In this document: positions 57,605 to 64,000 of the stretch, in pieces
How the letters are laid out: the number at the start of each line of letters is the position of its first letter
How positions within the stretch are numbered: the first letter of the stretch is position 1
Source of the DNA: an uncultured Lachnospiraceae bacterium
GTDB lineage: Bacteria; Bacillota; Clostridia; Lachnospirales; Lachnospiraceae
Assembly (NCBI GenBank): GCA_905235745.1
Contig: CAJOMN010000003.1
Location: 53,239 to 117,238 of the forward strand
Direction of reading: 5' to 3'
DNA length: 64,000 nt
Notes under the pieces: generated by a model
What the model was told of the DNA's origin: nothing
The model's database searches: none
What the model saw: only the letters and a program-made list of their open reading frames with translations
Position numbers and translations under genes: made by a program

Positions 57605-59317
57605 ATGCCCTGGTATGACAATGCCGTATTTTATCATATTTATCCGCTGGGACTAACCGGAGCTCCCCGCAGGAACGAATACGAAGCGCCTGTTCACAGA
57701 CTGAACGATCTGATCCCGTGGGTGCGGCACATCAGGGATATCGGCTGCAATGCGCTCTATATCGGTCCGTTATTTGAATCCGGCAGCCATGGGTATGATA
57801 CAACTGATTACAGTAAGCTGGACAGCCGCCTCGGAACAAACGAAGATCTGAAGAGGTTTACAGAAGAGTGCCACGACCAGGGTATACGGGTGATACTTGA
57901 CGGGGTATTCAATCATACGGGGCGTGATTTTTTCGCCTTTAGGGATCTGCAGAAGAACCGTGAGAACTCCCGTTACCGGGACTGGTTCTGCAACGTTAAT
58001 TTTGGAGGCAATAACGAATATAACGACGGGTTCTCCTATGATAACTGGGGAGGGCATAACCTTTTGGTCAAGCTAAACCAGCAAAACGGCGAAGTAAGGG
58101 ACTATCTGCTCGGCATCATCCGGATGTGGGTTGCGGAGTTTAACATTGACGGGCTTCGCCTGGATGCGGCGGATGTGCTTGATTTTGGTTTTATGCAGGC
58201 GCTGCGCCGGCTGGCGGATGAGCTGCCCGGATTCTGGCTCATGGGAGAGGTCATCCATGGGGATTATACGCGCTGGGTCAACGATTCCATGCTTCATTCG
58301 GTTACGGACTACAACCTGCACAAAGCATTGTACTCCGGTCATAATGACCACAATTATTTTGAGATTGCCCATACGGTAAAACGTATCTATGATATGGGGC
58401 TGAATCACCCCGGAGGCAGCAAGCTCTATTCTTTTGCGGATAATCATGATGTGGAGCGTATCTGTACAAAGCTTCTGGAAAAAGCCCACTATATCCCGCT
58501 GCATATCCTGTTATATACACTGCCCGGTATCCCTTCGGTATATTATGGTTCCGAGTTCGGGATCGAGGGGCGTAAAGAACAGCATTCGGATGATTCACTG
58601 CGTCCGGCGCTCAATCTGGAGGACTATAAGGATGCGCTGACGGATAATCCGTATACCGCACTTATCGCATCTCTCGGTAAATTGCATCAAGATCTGCCTG
58701 TGCTTTCGGACGGAGACTACAGGGAACTCGTCCTTACCAACAGACAATATGCTTTTTCGCGTACAAAGGACGGATGCACTGTTATCGTGGCTGTTAATAA
58801 TGATCCCGAACCTGCCGAGATGAGGATTCCTGCACAGGACGGTCTGTGCTATACCGGTGCCCTCTCCGGCAAGAAAGCGGAGACGGCGGATCACTGCATC
58901 TCCTGCATCATTCCCGGCAATTCGGGCGAGATCTGGGTTCCCGATGATTCGGGAGAGATCAGGGTTTCCGGCGAACACAGTAAGATATACACTCCCGAGA
59001 AGGGAGATTCAGGTCCGGAACCCATGGATACGATCCATGTCGATGAGAAGAATGAAGCACCTTCCGTGAAAAATGAAGCACCATCCCCGGATAATGAGGA
59101 ACAGACTGCCGAACAGGAACGCAGCATGCAAATCGGGGATATTCCTGCCGGGGTTTCCGGCAGCAGATCATATGAAGATATGACGGTGGAGGAACTGCAG
59201 GCAGTGATACTCGAAAAGCTTGCAAAAAACGGACCTGTGACGGATCAGATGCGAAGGGATGTTGCAGAGAATGTCTGGCACGATTCGCTTGTTAACTGGG
59301 TGAGAAGCTTCAACTAA
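57605..59317 (+). CDS. Glycoside hydrolase family 13 (alpha-amylase type) with C-terminal extension
   Basis: A 570-residue alpha-glucan-acting enzyme without signal peptide, so probably cytosolic. The (beta/alpha)8 barrel has the GH13 triad: D187 (GLRLDAAD), E215 (LMGEVIHGD) and D282 (ADNHDVER). It is nearest to cyclomaltodextrinase/neopullulanase enzymes in outline. After the C-terminal beta domain (about residue 430) comes a low-complexity tail with repeated SGEI and NEAPS units, then about 50 helical residues (MTVEELQAVILEKL to the end). The tail is not part of the standard fold. It has no clear link to the signalling operon before it. Confidence 0.9.
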   Translation: MPWYDNAVFYHIYPLGLTGAPRRNEYEAPVHRLNDLIPWVRHIRDIGCNALYIGPLFESGSHGYDTTDYSKLDSRLGTNEDLKRFTEECHDQGIRVILDGVFNHTGRDFFAFRDLQKNRENSRYRDWFCNVNFGGNNEYNDGFSYDNWGGHNLLVKLNQQNGEVRDYLLGIIRMWVAEFNIDGLRLDAADVLDFGFMQALRRLADELPGFWLMGEVIHGDYTRWVNDSMLHSVTDYNLHKALYSGHNDHNYFEIAHTVKRIYDMGLNHPGGSKLYSFADNHDVERICTKLLEKAHYIPLHILLYTLPGIPSVYYGSEFGIEGRKEQHSDDSLRPALNLEDYKDALTDNPYTALIASLGKLHQDLPVLSDGDYRELVLTNRQYAFSRTKDGCTVIVAVNNDPEPAEMRIPAQDGLCYTGALSGKKAETADHCISCIIPGNSGEIWVPDDSGEIRVSGEHSKIYTPEKGDSGPEPMDTIHVDEKNEAPSVKNEAPSPDNEEQTAEQERSMQIGDIPAGVSGSRSYEDMTVEELQAVILEKLAKNGPVTDQMRRDVAENVWHDSLVNWVRSFN

Positions 59318-59336
59318 AATCCGGTGATGAGATGAA

Positions 59337-59364
59337 AGCATCCTGCAGCAACAGGGTGCTTTTT
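59337..59364 (+). terminator. Rho-independent terminator after the GH13 gene
   Basis: AGCATCCTG (59337-59345) pairs with CAGGGTGCT (59352-59360), allowing one G-U pair, with a T run after it. Confidence 0.85.
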
Positions 59365-59434
59365 CTTTGGTTTGGCGGAGAAAAACTTTGGATTGCCGCA
59401 TAAATTCTTTGGATTGAACGTTCCTTGGGAAGAG

Positions 59435-59746
59435 TTATTTCCAGATTTTAATTGTCTTAAGCAGCTTTTCTTTCTCTGCATCATCCATCTTGGATATCTC
59501 CGCCATCAAGGCGTTTTCTAAAGCATTCGAAGTATATTCAGGCTCCAGATTCCCCACCAGTTCATCAAGCGTGACTCCTACAAGTTTGGCGTAATAAATC
59601 AAAAAACGAAGTGACATGGCAGTGCGGCCGTTTTCTACATTGCTGATATAGCCTGGTGTGACATCCATTTCTGCAGCGACCTGGTTCTGGGTAAGACCTA
59701 GTTTGATTCTATAGGATTTTATTTGTTCTCCATAGTTGTCAGTCAT
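59435..59746 (-). CDS. XRE family helix-turn-helix regulator
   Basis: A 103-residue DNA-binding protein with a Cro/CI-type HTH in the first 65 residues (YRIKLGLTQNQVAAEMDVTP, then GYISNVENGRTAMSL) and a short acidic helical tail. Such small XRE proteins commonly regulate themselves or a neighbouring accessory gene. The ATG at 59746 with GAGGTG upstream is chosen over a TTG four codons earlier. It is divergent from a broken DUF1016 gene and may once have formed a unit with it. Confidence 0.85.
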   Translation of the reverse strand: MTDNYGEQIKSYRIKLGLTQNQVAAEMDVTPGYISNVENGRTAMSLRFLIYYAKLVGVTLDELVGNLEPEYTSNALENALMAEISKMDDAEKEKLLKTIKIWK

Positions 59747-59786
59747 AATACACCTCAAAATACAATTGATATTTAAAATATGCTAG

Positions 59787-60089
59787 AATGAAACAATCCC
59801 TCAGGTCGAGGGACAATTTGAGAATACAGAAATAGTCCCCCAAGTTGGGGGACAAATTGAAGACGATATCTTCGCTATTCCCTGGGGCCATCACAAGCTG
59901 ATTATGGATAAATGTAAGGATGACAGGGAAAAGGCAATATTCTTCGTGCGTAAGACAATAGAAAACAATTGGTCACGTGCGGTACTTCTTAACTTCCTTG
60001 ATCAGAGTTTGAACTATCGGATCTTATGCCGGAGAATTTCAAAGGAACGTTACCGTCTATTGAAGAAATAGAGCGTGAATTGAAATAGA
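59787..60089 (+). pseudogene. Remnant of a DUF1016 (YhcG-type PDDEXK) nuclease gene
   Basis: No start codon and no full domain remain. From 59787 one frame reads NETIPQVEGQF, then EIVPQVGGQIEDD, then IPWGHHKLIMDKC and KTIENNWSRAVLLNFLD, as in the N-terminal part of DUF1016 proteins. Near 60000-60010 the frame changes and the extreme C-terminus follows (LMPENFKGTLPSIEEIEREL, stop at 60087-60089). The central nuclease domain of roughly 200 residues is missing. This points to an internal deletion plus a 5' loss. The match is from memory of the family. Confidence 0.7.
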
Positions 60090-60177
60090 AAGCGAATTCC
60101 AGATTTATTATTTCCTGTGCGCTGAAGAATCTGAGGTAAAAGAGACGTCGTAAAGAGTACAGGAAAAATCTTATCTT

Positions 60178-60203
60178 AAACAAGACATACTGTTGTCTTG
60201 TTT
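60178..60203 (+). promoter_or_regulatory. Perfect inverted repeat upstream of the WYL regulator
   Basis: AAACAAGACA (60178-60187) and TGTCTTGTTT (60194-60203) form a 10-base perfect repeat with a six-base centre, 33 bases before the regulator start. Part of it could serve as a -35. It is a likely self-regulatory operator. A weak terminator for upstream transcription is the alternative. Confidence 0.6.
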
Positions 60204-60235
60204 GCTTTGGTAGGATAAATAGGAAAGGTGAGCAT

Positions 60236-61162
60236 ATGAAGATTGACAGGTTGATCGGAATATTGTCGATACTGTTGCAGAAAGAAATGACAACGGCACC
60301 TGAGCTTTCGGAGCATTTTGAAGTGTCCCGAAGAACGATAGGCAGGGATATAGAAGCTCTTTGCAAGGCGGGAATACCGATTCACACTATGCAGGGAAGT
60401 GGAGGCGGTATATCCATTATGAATGGGTACCGCATGGACAGGACTCTTTTGACATCCCGGGATATGCAGATGATCCTGGCCGGACTTCGAAGTCTGGATA
60501 GTGTAAGCGGAAGTAGATATTACAGTCAATTGATGGAAAAGATTCAGGCCGGATCGTCAGAACTTATCAGCGGCAGAGATTCTATTTTGATTGATTTGTC
60601 ATCCTGGTACAAGGCTTCTCTTGCGCCTAAGATAGCTACCATGCAGGATGCGATTGAGAACAGACATATTTTGGAATTTGACTATTACGCACCGTCAGGA
60701 GAGAGTAGGCGCTCTATAGAGCCATATTATGTCGTTTTTAAATGGACCAGCTGGTATGTGTATGGATGGTGTCTGAAACGCAAGGATTACCGGCTGTTTA
60801 AGCTTAATCGCATGGACAAGGTAAATGAAACAGAACAGGTTTTTATATGCAGAAATGCGCCGGTTCCGGATCTTACTTCCGAAATGGCATTTCCAAGAAA
60901 TATAATCCTTAAGGCTTTATTTGAGCCCGACATGAAATGGCGGCTGGTTGAGGAGTTCGGACCGGATTGCTATGAGATGCAGGAGGACGGAAGGCTTCTT
61001 CTGATCCGGGACTACAGCGATATGAACGATCTTACCATGTGGATGCTTACTTTTGGTGATAAGGTGGAAGTACTTGAACCACTGGAACTAAGAGAAAATC
61101 TGAAAGCCATGGCTGAATCAATGCTCAAAAAGTATGGAGAAAAGAAAAGTGGGAGAAAATGA
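60236..61162 (+). CDS. YafY/WYL family transcriptional regulator
   Basis: A 308-residue regulator. The N-terminal winged helix (residues 1-60, ELSEHFEVSRRTIGRDIEAL) is of the HTH_11 type. A WYL ligand-sensing domain (about 140-220, with FKWTSWYVYGWCLKRKDYR) and a C-terminal WCX-like domain follow. WYL domains bind nucleotides, small ligands or nucleic acids in known cases. It is followed three bases on by a YjbR-type gene, and a palindromic site lies upstream. The targets are probably the adjoining genes. Confidence 0.92.
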   Translation: MKIDRLIGILSILLQKEMTTAPELSEHFEVSRRTIGRDIEALCKAGIPIHTMQGSGGGISIMNGYRMDRTLLTSRDMQMILAGLRSLDSVSGSRYYSQLMEKIQAGSSELISGRDSILIDLSSWYKASLAPKIATMQDAIENRHILEFDYYAPSGESRRSIEPYYVVFKWTSWYVYGWCLKRKDYRLFKLNRMDKVNETEQVFICRNAPVPDLTSEMAFPRNIILKALFEPDMKWRLVEEFGPDCYEMQEDGRLLLIRDYSDMNDLTMWMLTFGDKVEVLEPLELRENLKAMAESMLKKYGEKKSGRK

Positions 61163-61165
61163 AAT

Positions 61166-61543
61166 ATGAAATACGAATGGATTGATGATTATCTGCTGAA
61201 GATGCCAGGTGTTACCAAAGACCTCCAGATGGACTGGAATTGGATCCGCTATCAGATTGGTGGAAAGATGTTTGCAGCAGTATGCCTGGATGATAATGAC
61301 AAGCCATATTATATAACGCTTAAACTGGAGCCGTTGGAAGGGGATTTCTGGCGCAAACAGTACGAGGATATAATCCCCGGCTATTACATGAATAAGACGC
61401 ATTGGAATTCAGTGAGAGCGGATGGTGATGTGCCGGATGATATTTTAATGGATCTGCTTGAAAAAGCATACAGGATTGTGCTCAAGAGCCTCAGCAAGAA
61501 AAAGCAAAAGGAGATATTGGGGGATGAGTACGATGGCATTTGA
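61166..61543 (+). CDS. MmcQ/YjbR family protein
   Basis: A 125-residue protein of the MmcQ/YjbR family, whose fold resembles a DNA-binding double-wing domain but whose function is unsettled. The family pattern is clear: DYLLKMPGVTKDLQMDWNW near residue 4, a beta-rich middle, GYYMNKTHWNSVRADG near residue 72, and a helical end. It overlaps the GyrI-like gene downstream and follows the WYL regulator closely. Confidence 0.87.
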   Translation: MKYEWIDDYLLKMPGVTKDLQMDWNWIRYQIGGKMFAAVCLDDNDKPYYITLKLEPLEGDFWRKQYEDIIPGYYMNKTHWNSVRADGDVPDDILMDLLEKAYRIVLKSLSKKKQKEILGDEYDGI

Positions 61544-62183
61544 TTTTAAGAAAGAATACAAAGAGTTTTATCTGCCCAAGAATAAACCGACGATCATCAC
61601 AGTTCCTAAAATGAATTATATCGCGGTTCGCGGCAAAGGTGATCCAAACGATGAAAATGGTGAATATAAAGCTGCAATAGGACTCTTATATGGCATTGCT
61701 TTTACCATTAAGATGAGCAAGAAAGGCGACCATCTGATAGATGGATACTTCGATTACGTGGTTCCGCCGTTGGAAGGCTTCTGGTGGATGGAAGGACGAG
61801 AAGGTATCGACTATGCACACAAGGAAGATTTTTGCTGGATTTCTGTAATTCGTCTTCCGGATTTTGTGACAGAGAATGATTTCCTATGGGCGGTAAATGA
61901 GGCAACAAAAAAGAAAAAGCAGGATTTTTCCAAAGCGAAGTTTCTGACAGTAGAGGAAGGCTTATGCGTCCAATGTATGCATATCGGTTCTTATGACGAC
62001 GAGCCTGCCACGGTGGAGACAATGCATGACTATATGGGAAAACAGGGATATGTTCTTGATATTTCCGATAAAAGACTGCATCATGAGATATATCTGAGCG
62101 ATGCAAGGAAGGTCGCTCCCGAAAAACTGAAGACTGTGATCCGGCATCCGATTAAAGCTAAAGGAAATCCGTTGGAAGGCTAA
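61524..62183 (+). CDS. GyrI-like small-molecule-binding domain protein
   Basis: A 219-residue soluble protein of the GyrI-like/SOUL-effector-binding superfamily (AraC effector-binding fold). It starts FKKEYKEFYLPKNKPTIITV after a short lead and contains MNYIAVRGKGDPND and a long beta-rich core with EGFWWMEGREG, ending in ARKVAPEKLKTVIRHPIK. Such proteins bind cationic or hydrophobic small molecules; some hydrolyse them. The ATG at 61524 is preferred (AAGGAG at 61507), giving a 20-base overlap with the YjbR gene; 61533 is an alternative. It is likely an operon partner of the WYL regulator. Confidence 0.85.
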   Translation: MSTMAFDFKKEYKEFYLPKNKPTIITVPKMNYIAVRGKGDPNDENGEYKAAIGLLYGIAFTIKMSKKGDHLIDGYFDYVVPPLEGFWWMEGREGIDYAHKEDFCWISVIRLPDFVTENDFLWAVNEATKKKKQDFSKAKFLTVEEGLCVQCMHIGSYDDEPATVETMHDYMGKQGYVLDISDKRLHHEIYLSDARKVAPEKLKTVIRHPIKAKGNPLEG

Positions 62184-62184
62184 C

Positions 62185-62259
62185 TTGTATCGGTCATTTG
62201 GTTTTGAAGAAACCGGAGATAAGGATGGGGAAGAACTTATTGCAGTATTAAAATTATGA
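62185..62259 (+). pseudogene. C-terminal remnant of an acetyltransferase gene
   Basis: Reading from 62185 in one frame gives LYRSFGFEETGDKDGEE followed by a short hydrophobic end and a stop at 62257-62259. This resembles the last 24 residues of a GNAT N-acetyltransferase (the SFGFEETG type ending). No start or acetyl-CoA motif is present and the upstream part is gone. It begins directly after the GyrI-like stop. Confidence 0.5.
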
Positions 62260-62346
62260 AAGATGTTCAGATATGAGAATAAGAAGATTTAATGCCTCTG
62301 TGATGGATATATTGTTTATGCATAAGATTTGATCGGAGGATTATAT

Positions 62347-63105
62347 ATGATCGATCATAGAATAAAAGAGCAGCTTGCACTTGAGTTTAATTGCAGCCCG
62401 GCTGATTTTGACCATAATGAAAATGTGATCACGAAGAGCTGTCTGCATGAAAACAGAAGGAAATTCTCGGATGATCCGTTTTTTCTCCAGATGGCGACTT
62501 TTGGAGATAATGCTGTTATTTCTGCTGACGAAGTGCTTCATCCCTGGCTTGATGGCTGGGTGAAAGGCAAAAACGGCTTCTGGCTGTTTGAACAGCATAA
62601 TTTCTATGAACTGGATTTGGAACTTAGAAAATATGGTTTTAAGATGTCGCTTACGCATCACATGTTCCTACCGGGAAAGGATACTTCCGATTTCAGAACT
62701 GATTTAAAGGTAAAGTGGTTGGAACAGAAAGATATTCATCCGTTTTACGGAAGAGAAGAATTCTCAAATGCATTGTGTGACAGATTTAAACCGGAAAGAC
62801 CCGATGTGCTTGCGGTGATCGCACTTGACGGAGAGAAGATCATGGGAATGGCCGGCTGCTCGGCAGATACGCCTCTTATGTGGCAGATCGGAATAGACGT
62901 GCTTCCGGAATACAGAGGCCGTGGAATCGGGAAAACGCTGGTCACGCTGCTTAAGAATGAAGTTATCAAAAGAGGTGCAATACCATATTATGGAACAAGC
63001 CTTTCCAATATTTTTTCGTGGAAAATCGCACTTGGAAGCGGGTTTGCTCCTGCATGGATTGAGACGGAATCCAGGCCGTGTAATGATAATGAGTTTGCCA
63101 AGTAA
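62347..63105 (+). CDS. GNAT family N-acetyltransferase
   Basis: A 252-residue acetyltransferase with the acetyl-CoA-binding motif YRGRGIGKTLVTLLKNEVIKRG near residue 195, here split by a residue or two from the DVLPE strand before it. The N-terminal half (about 150 residues) is family-specific and probably binds the substrate, which is unknown. The ATG at 62347 is chosen because CGGAGG lies at 62334-62339; an earlier in-frame start has no site. It is in the AT-rich, variable end of the window. Confidence 0.87.
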   Translation: MIDHRIKEQLALEFNCSPADFDHNENVITKSCLHENRRKFSDDPFFLQMATFGDNAVISADEVLHPWLDGWVKGKNGFWLFEQHNFYELDLELRKYGFKMSLTHHMFLPGKDTSDFRTDLKVKWLEQKDIHPFYGREEFSNALCDRFKPERPDVLAVIALDGEKIMGMAGCSADTPLMWQIGIDVLPEYRGRGIGKTLVTLLKNEVIKRGAIPYYGTSLSNIFSWKIALGSGFAPAWIETESRPCNDNEFAK

Positions 63106-63384
63106 CTCGTCACAGAATTGAAGGTAAAAAAGATAATCCCCTATTATGCTATGCGGAGGCCAAGGTCTGGCAAAGGACAAGTGGGGATTCATTGATTTTG
63201 AACTAAGCGAAGAAAACGTCAGAATATTTATGACTGAATGGATTGGCAGAAATATGGAAAAACTGTGTATATCCTAACCGGAAGCAAGAGTTTGTGAAGA
63301 CGTTTACCGAGTTGCAGTAAGGCGCGTCTACAATAGAGAATTATATTTAACTTTCAGGATAATCAACTAAGGAGAATGAAAACC
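63106..63384 (+). other. Gap with decayed coding sequence
   Basis: About 280 bases between the acetyltransferase and the next gene. A frame reading KDKWGFIDFELSEENVRIF (about 63170-63270) runs to a stop, and another short frame ends RKQEFVKTFTELQ. Neither has a start or a recognisable family. It looks like gene debris. Confidence 0.4.
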
Positions 63385-63741
63385 ATGGACAAGTTACCTA
63401 AGATAATGGGAATAGTGGATGTATTTGTATTCGCAGCTACTACATTGGCTATTGCAGGTGTGTTTTATGAAGGTATGACATTGAAATGGTATGATTTTGT
63501 GGGTGCTCTTGTGATTTGTATGGATTATTCATTTATGCCGGCGACTATACTTCATTTATTAGCTGACAGAAAAGAAAAGACAATATGGATACATCTTTTT
63601 TCGTTGCTCATAATTATCATTGCTGTAATTATGAAGTTTGCTACTGTTGAATATCCGGCAATTACGCTGGTATTGTGGTATTTTTACATCTGGTTCTTTT
63701 ACGGATATTTAATCATAAAGAGATACTTGATAAAGCATTAA
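63385..63741 (+). CDS. Small polytopic membrane protein, unknown function
   Basis: A 118-residue hydrophobic protein with about four membrane segments (near residues 8-28, 37-60, 68-88 and 92-112). No family is recognised. The ATG at 63385 is favoured by spacing from AAGGAG (63369-63374); an ATG three codons earlier is too close to that site. It stands alone between two stretches of decayed sequence. Confidence 0.6.
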   Translation: MDKLPKIMGIVDVFVFAATTLAIAGVFYEGMTLKWYDFVGALVICMDYSFMPATILHLLADRKEKTIWIHLFSLLIIIIAVIMKFATVEYPAITLVLWYFYIWFFYGYLIIKRYLIKH

Positions 63742-64000
63742 ACCGGAAGTTAATCCGCCTATGTAGAAAAAAGCAAATCGTGGCAGACAAAGGAAGTTTT
63801 ACTACCAAAATACTACGATTCATGAAAGATAAAAAATTGAAGAAAGCCCGAAAAAGGGGAATTTATAAGGAGAGTAAATTGTGATAAAAATACTTTTTAT
63901 CTGCCACGGCAGGATTTAATGCCAAAGCAAAGAATGGCGGAAATAAGCCATTTATGGGCAGAGTGGTGCCTGATTTACACCTTGTTTACACCTTTTGAAG
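63742..64000 (+). other. Window edge with short or truncated reading frames
   Basis: No confident gene. AAGGAG (63868-63873) precedes a GTG at 63881 that opens VIKILFICHGRI then a stop, like the first residues of a low-molecular-weight tyrosine phosphatase (ILFxCHGNICRS) cut short. A different frame from ATG 63919 stays open to the window end but matches nothing known to me. Confidence 0.35.
63974..63994 (+). repeat. Ten-base tandem direct repeat at the window edge
   Basis: TTTACACCTT occurs at 63974-63983 and again at 63985-63994, one base apart, an 11-base period that places both copies on one face of the helix. It may be a protein-binding site or chance. Confidence 0.4.

Noticed and set aside
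59796..59860. Two tandem hairpins taken at first as a REP-like element or CRISPR fragment
   Set aside because: They encode a repeated VPQ-GGQ segment in frame with a DUF1016 remnant.
63675..63884. 69-codon frame overlapping the end of the small membrane-protein gene
   Set aside because: No ribosome site at its start and it overlaps another gene in a different frame. Its stop overlaps a GTG with a ribosome site upstream, so its 3' part may be a gene remnant, but support is weak.

Overview
The window looks like chromosome from a Gram-positive anaerobe of the Clostridia, most likely Lachnospiraceae. This is inferred from gene content: dnaK-dnaJ followed by prmA, rsmE and a nifZ-thiI type pair; an ireB-ruvX-DUF1292-RNase J-YlbF-mltG-trmR-trhP run; lipoproteins with lipoboxes; strong AGGAGG ribosome sites; and heavy c-di-GMP signalling. 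No rRNA, tRNA, CRISPR array or intact mobile element was seen.

Layout. 0-8.5 kb: chaperones, a DUF3048 lipoprotein, ribosome and rRNA methyltransferases, and a cysteine desulfurase with ThiI for tRNA thiolation. 8.5-17.4 kb: a polytopic envelope protein, a divergent HPr-like gene, mtaB, and the ireB-to-trhP housekeeping cluster with several one-base or short overlaps. 17.4-21.4 kb: four family 2 glycosyltransferases, probably for a surface glycan. 21.4-28.6 kb: a diguanylate cyclase; a radical SAM enzyme with an apparent peptide-recognition domain; a membrane protein ending in a Cys-Ala repeat; polyprenyl synthase; DHH phosphoesterase; HAD phosphatase and a terminator. 28.7-36.3 kb: a sugar ABC importer behind a palindromic operator, then a ROK repressor, fructokinase-like kinase, an HPr-like protein and an AGE/YihS-type aldose-ketose isomerase. 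This set could form a compact route from an imported aldose to a ketose phosphate. 36.3-45.8 kb: a MATE transporter fused to an anti-sigma-type ATPase, a MacAB-like export operon on the minus strand, and a divergent methionine importer (MetNIQ). 45.9-57.6 kb: six signalling genes in one direction (two HD-GYP proteins, a beta-propeller hybrid kinase, two response regulators including one EAL protein, and a stand-alone HPt), read as a phosphorelay acting on c-di-GMP breakdown. 57.6-59.3 kb: a GH13 glycosidase. From 59.4 kb to the end the DNA appears more AT-rich and more decayed: an XRE regulator, a DUF1016 nuclease remnant, a WYL regulator with small companions, acetyltransferase pieces and an unfinished edge.

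The best candidate for an undescribed system is the radical SAM/Cys-tail pair at 23.4-26.0 kb. A SPASM-type maturase with a PqqD-like N-terminus overlaps the gene of a single-pass membrane protein whose predicted cytosolic tail carries seven cysteines in a Cys-Ala repeat and an eighth just after. This resembles a RiPP maturase and substrate, except that the presumed substrate is a large anchored protein. The phosphorelay, with a second HD-GYP protein that has lost catalytic residues, is the next most interesting block.
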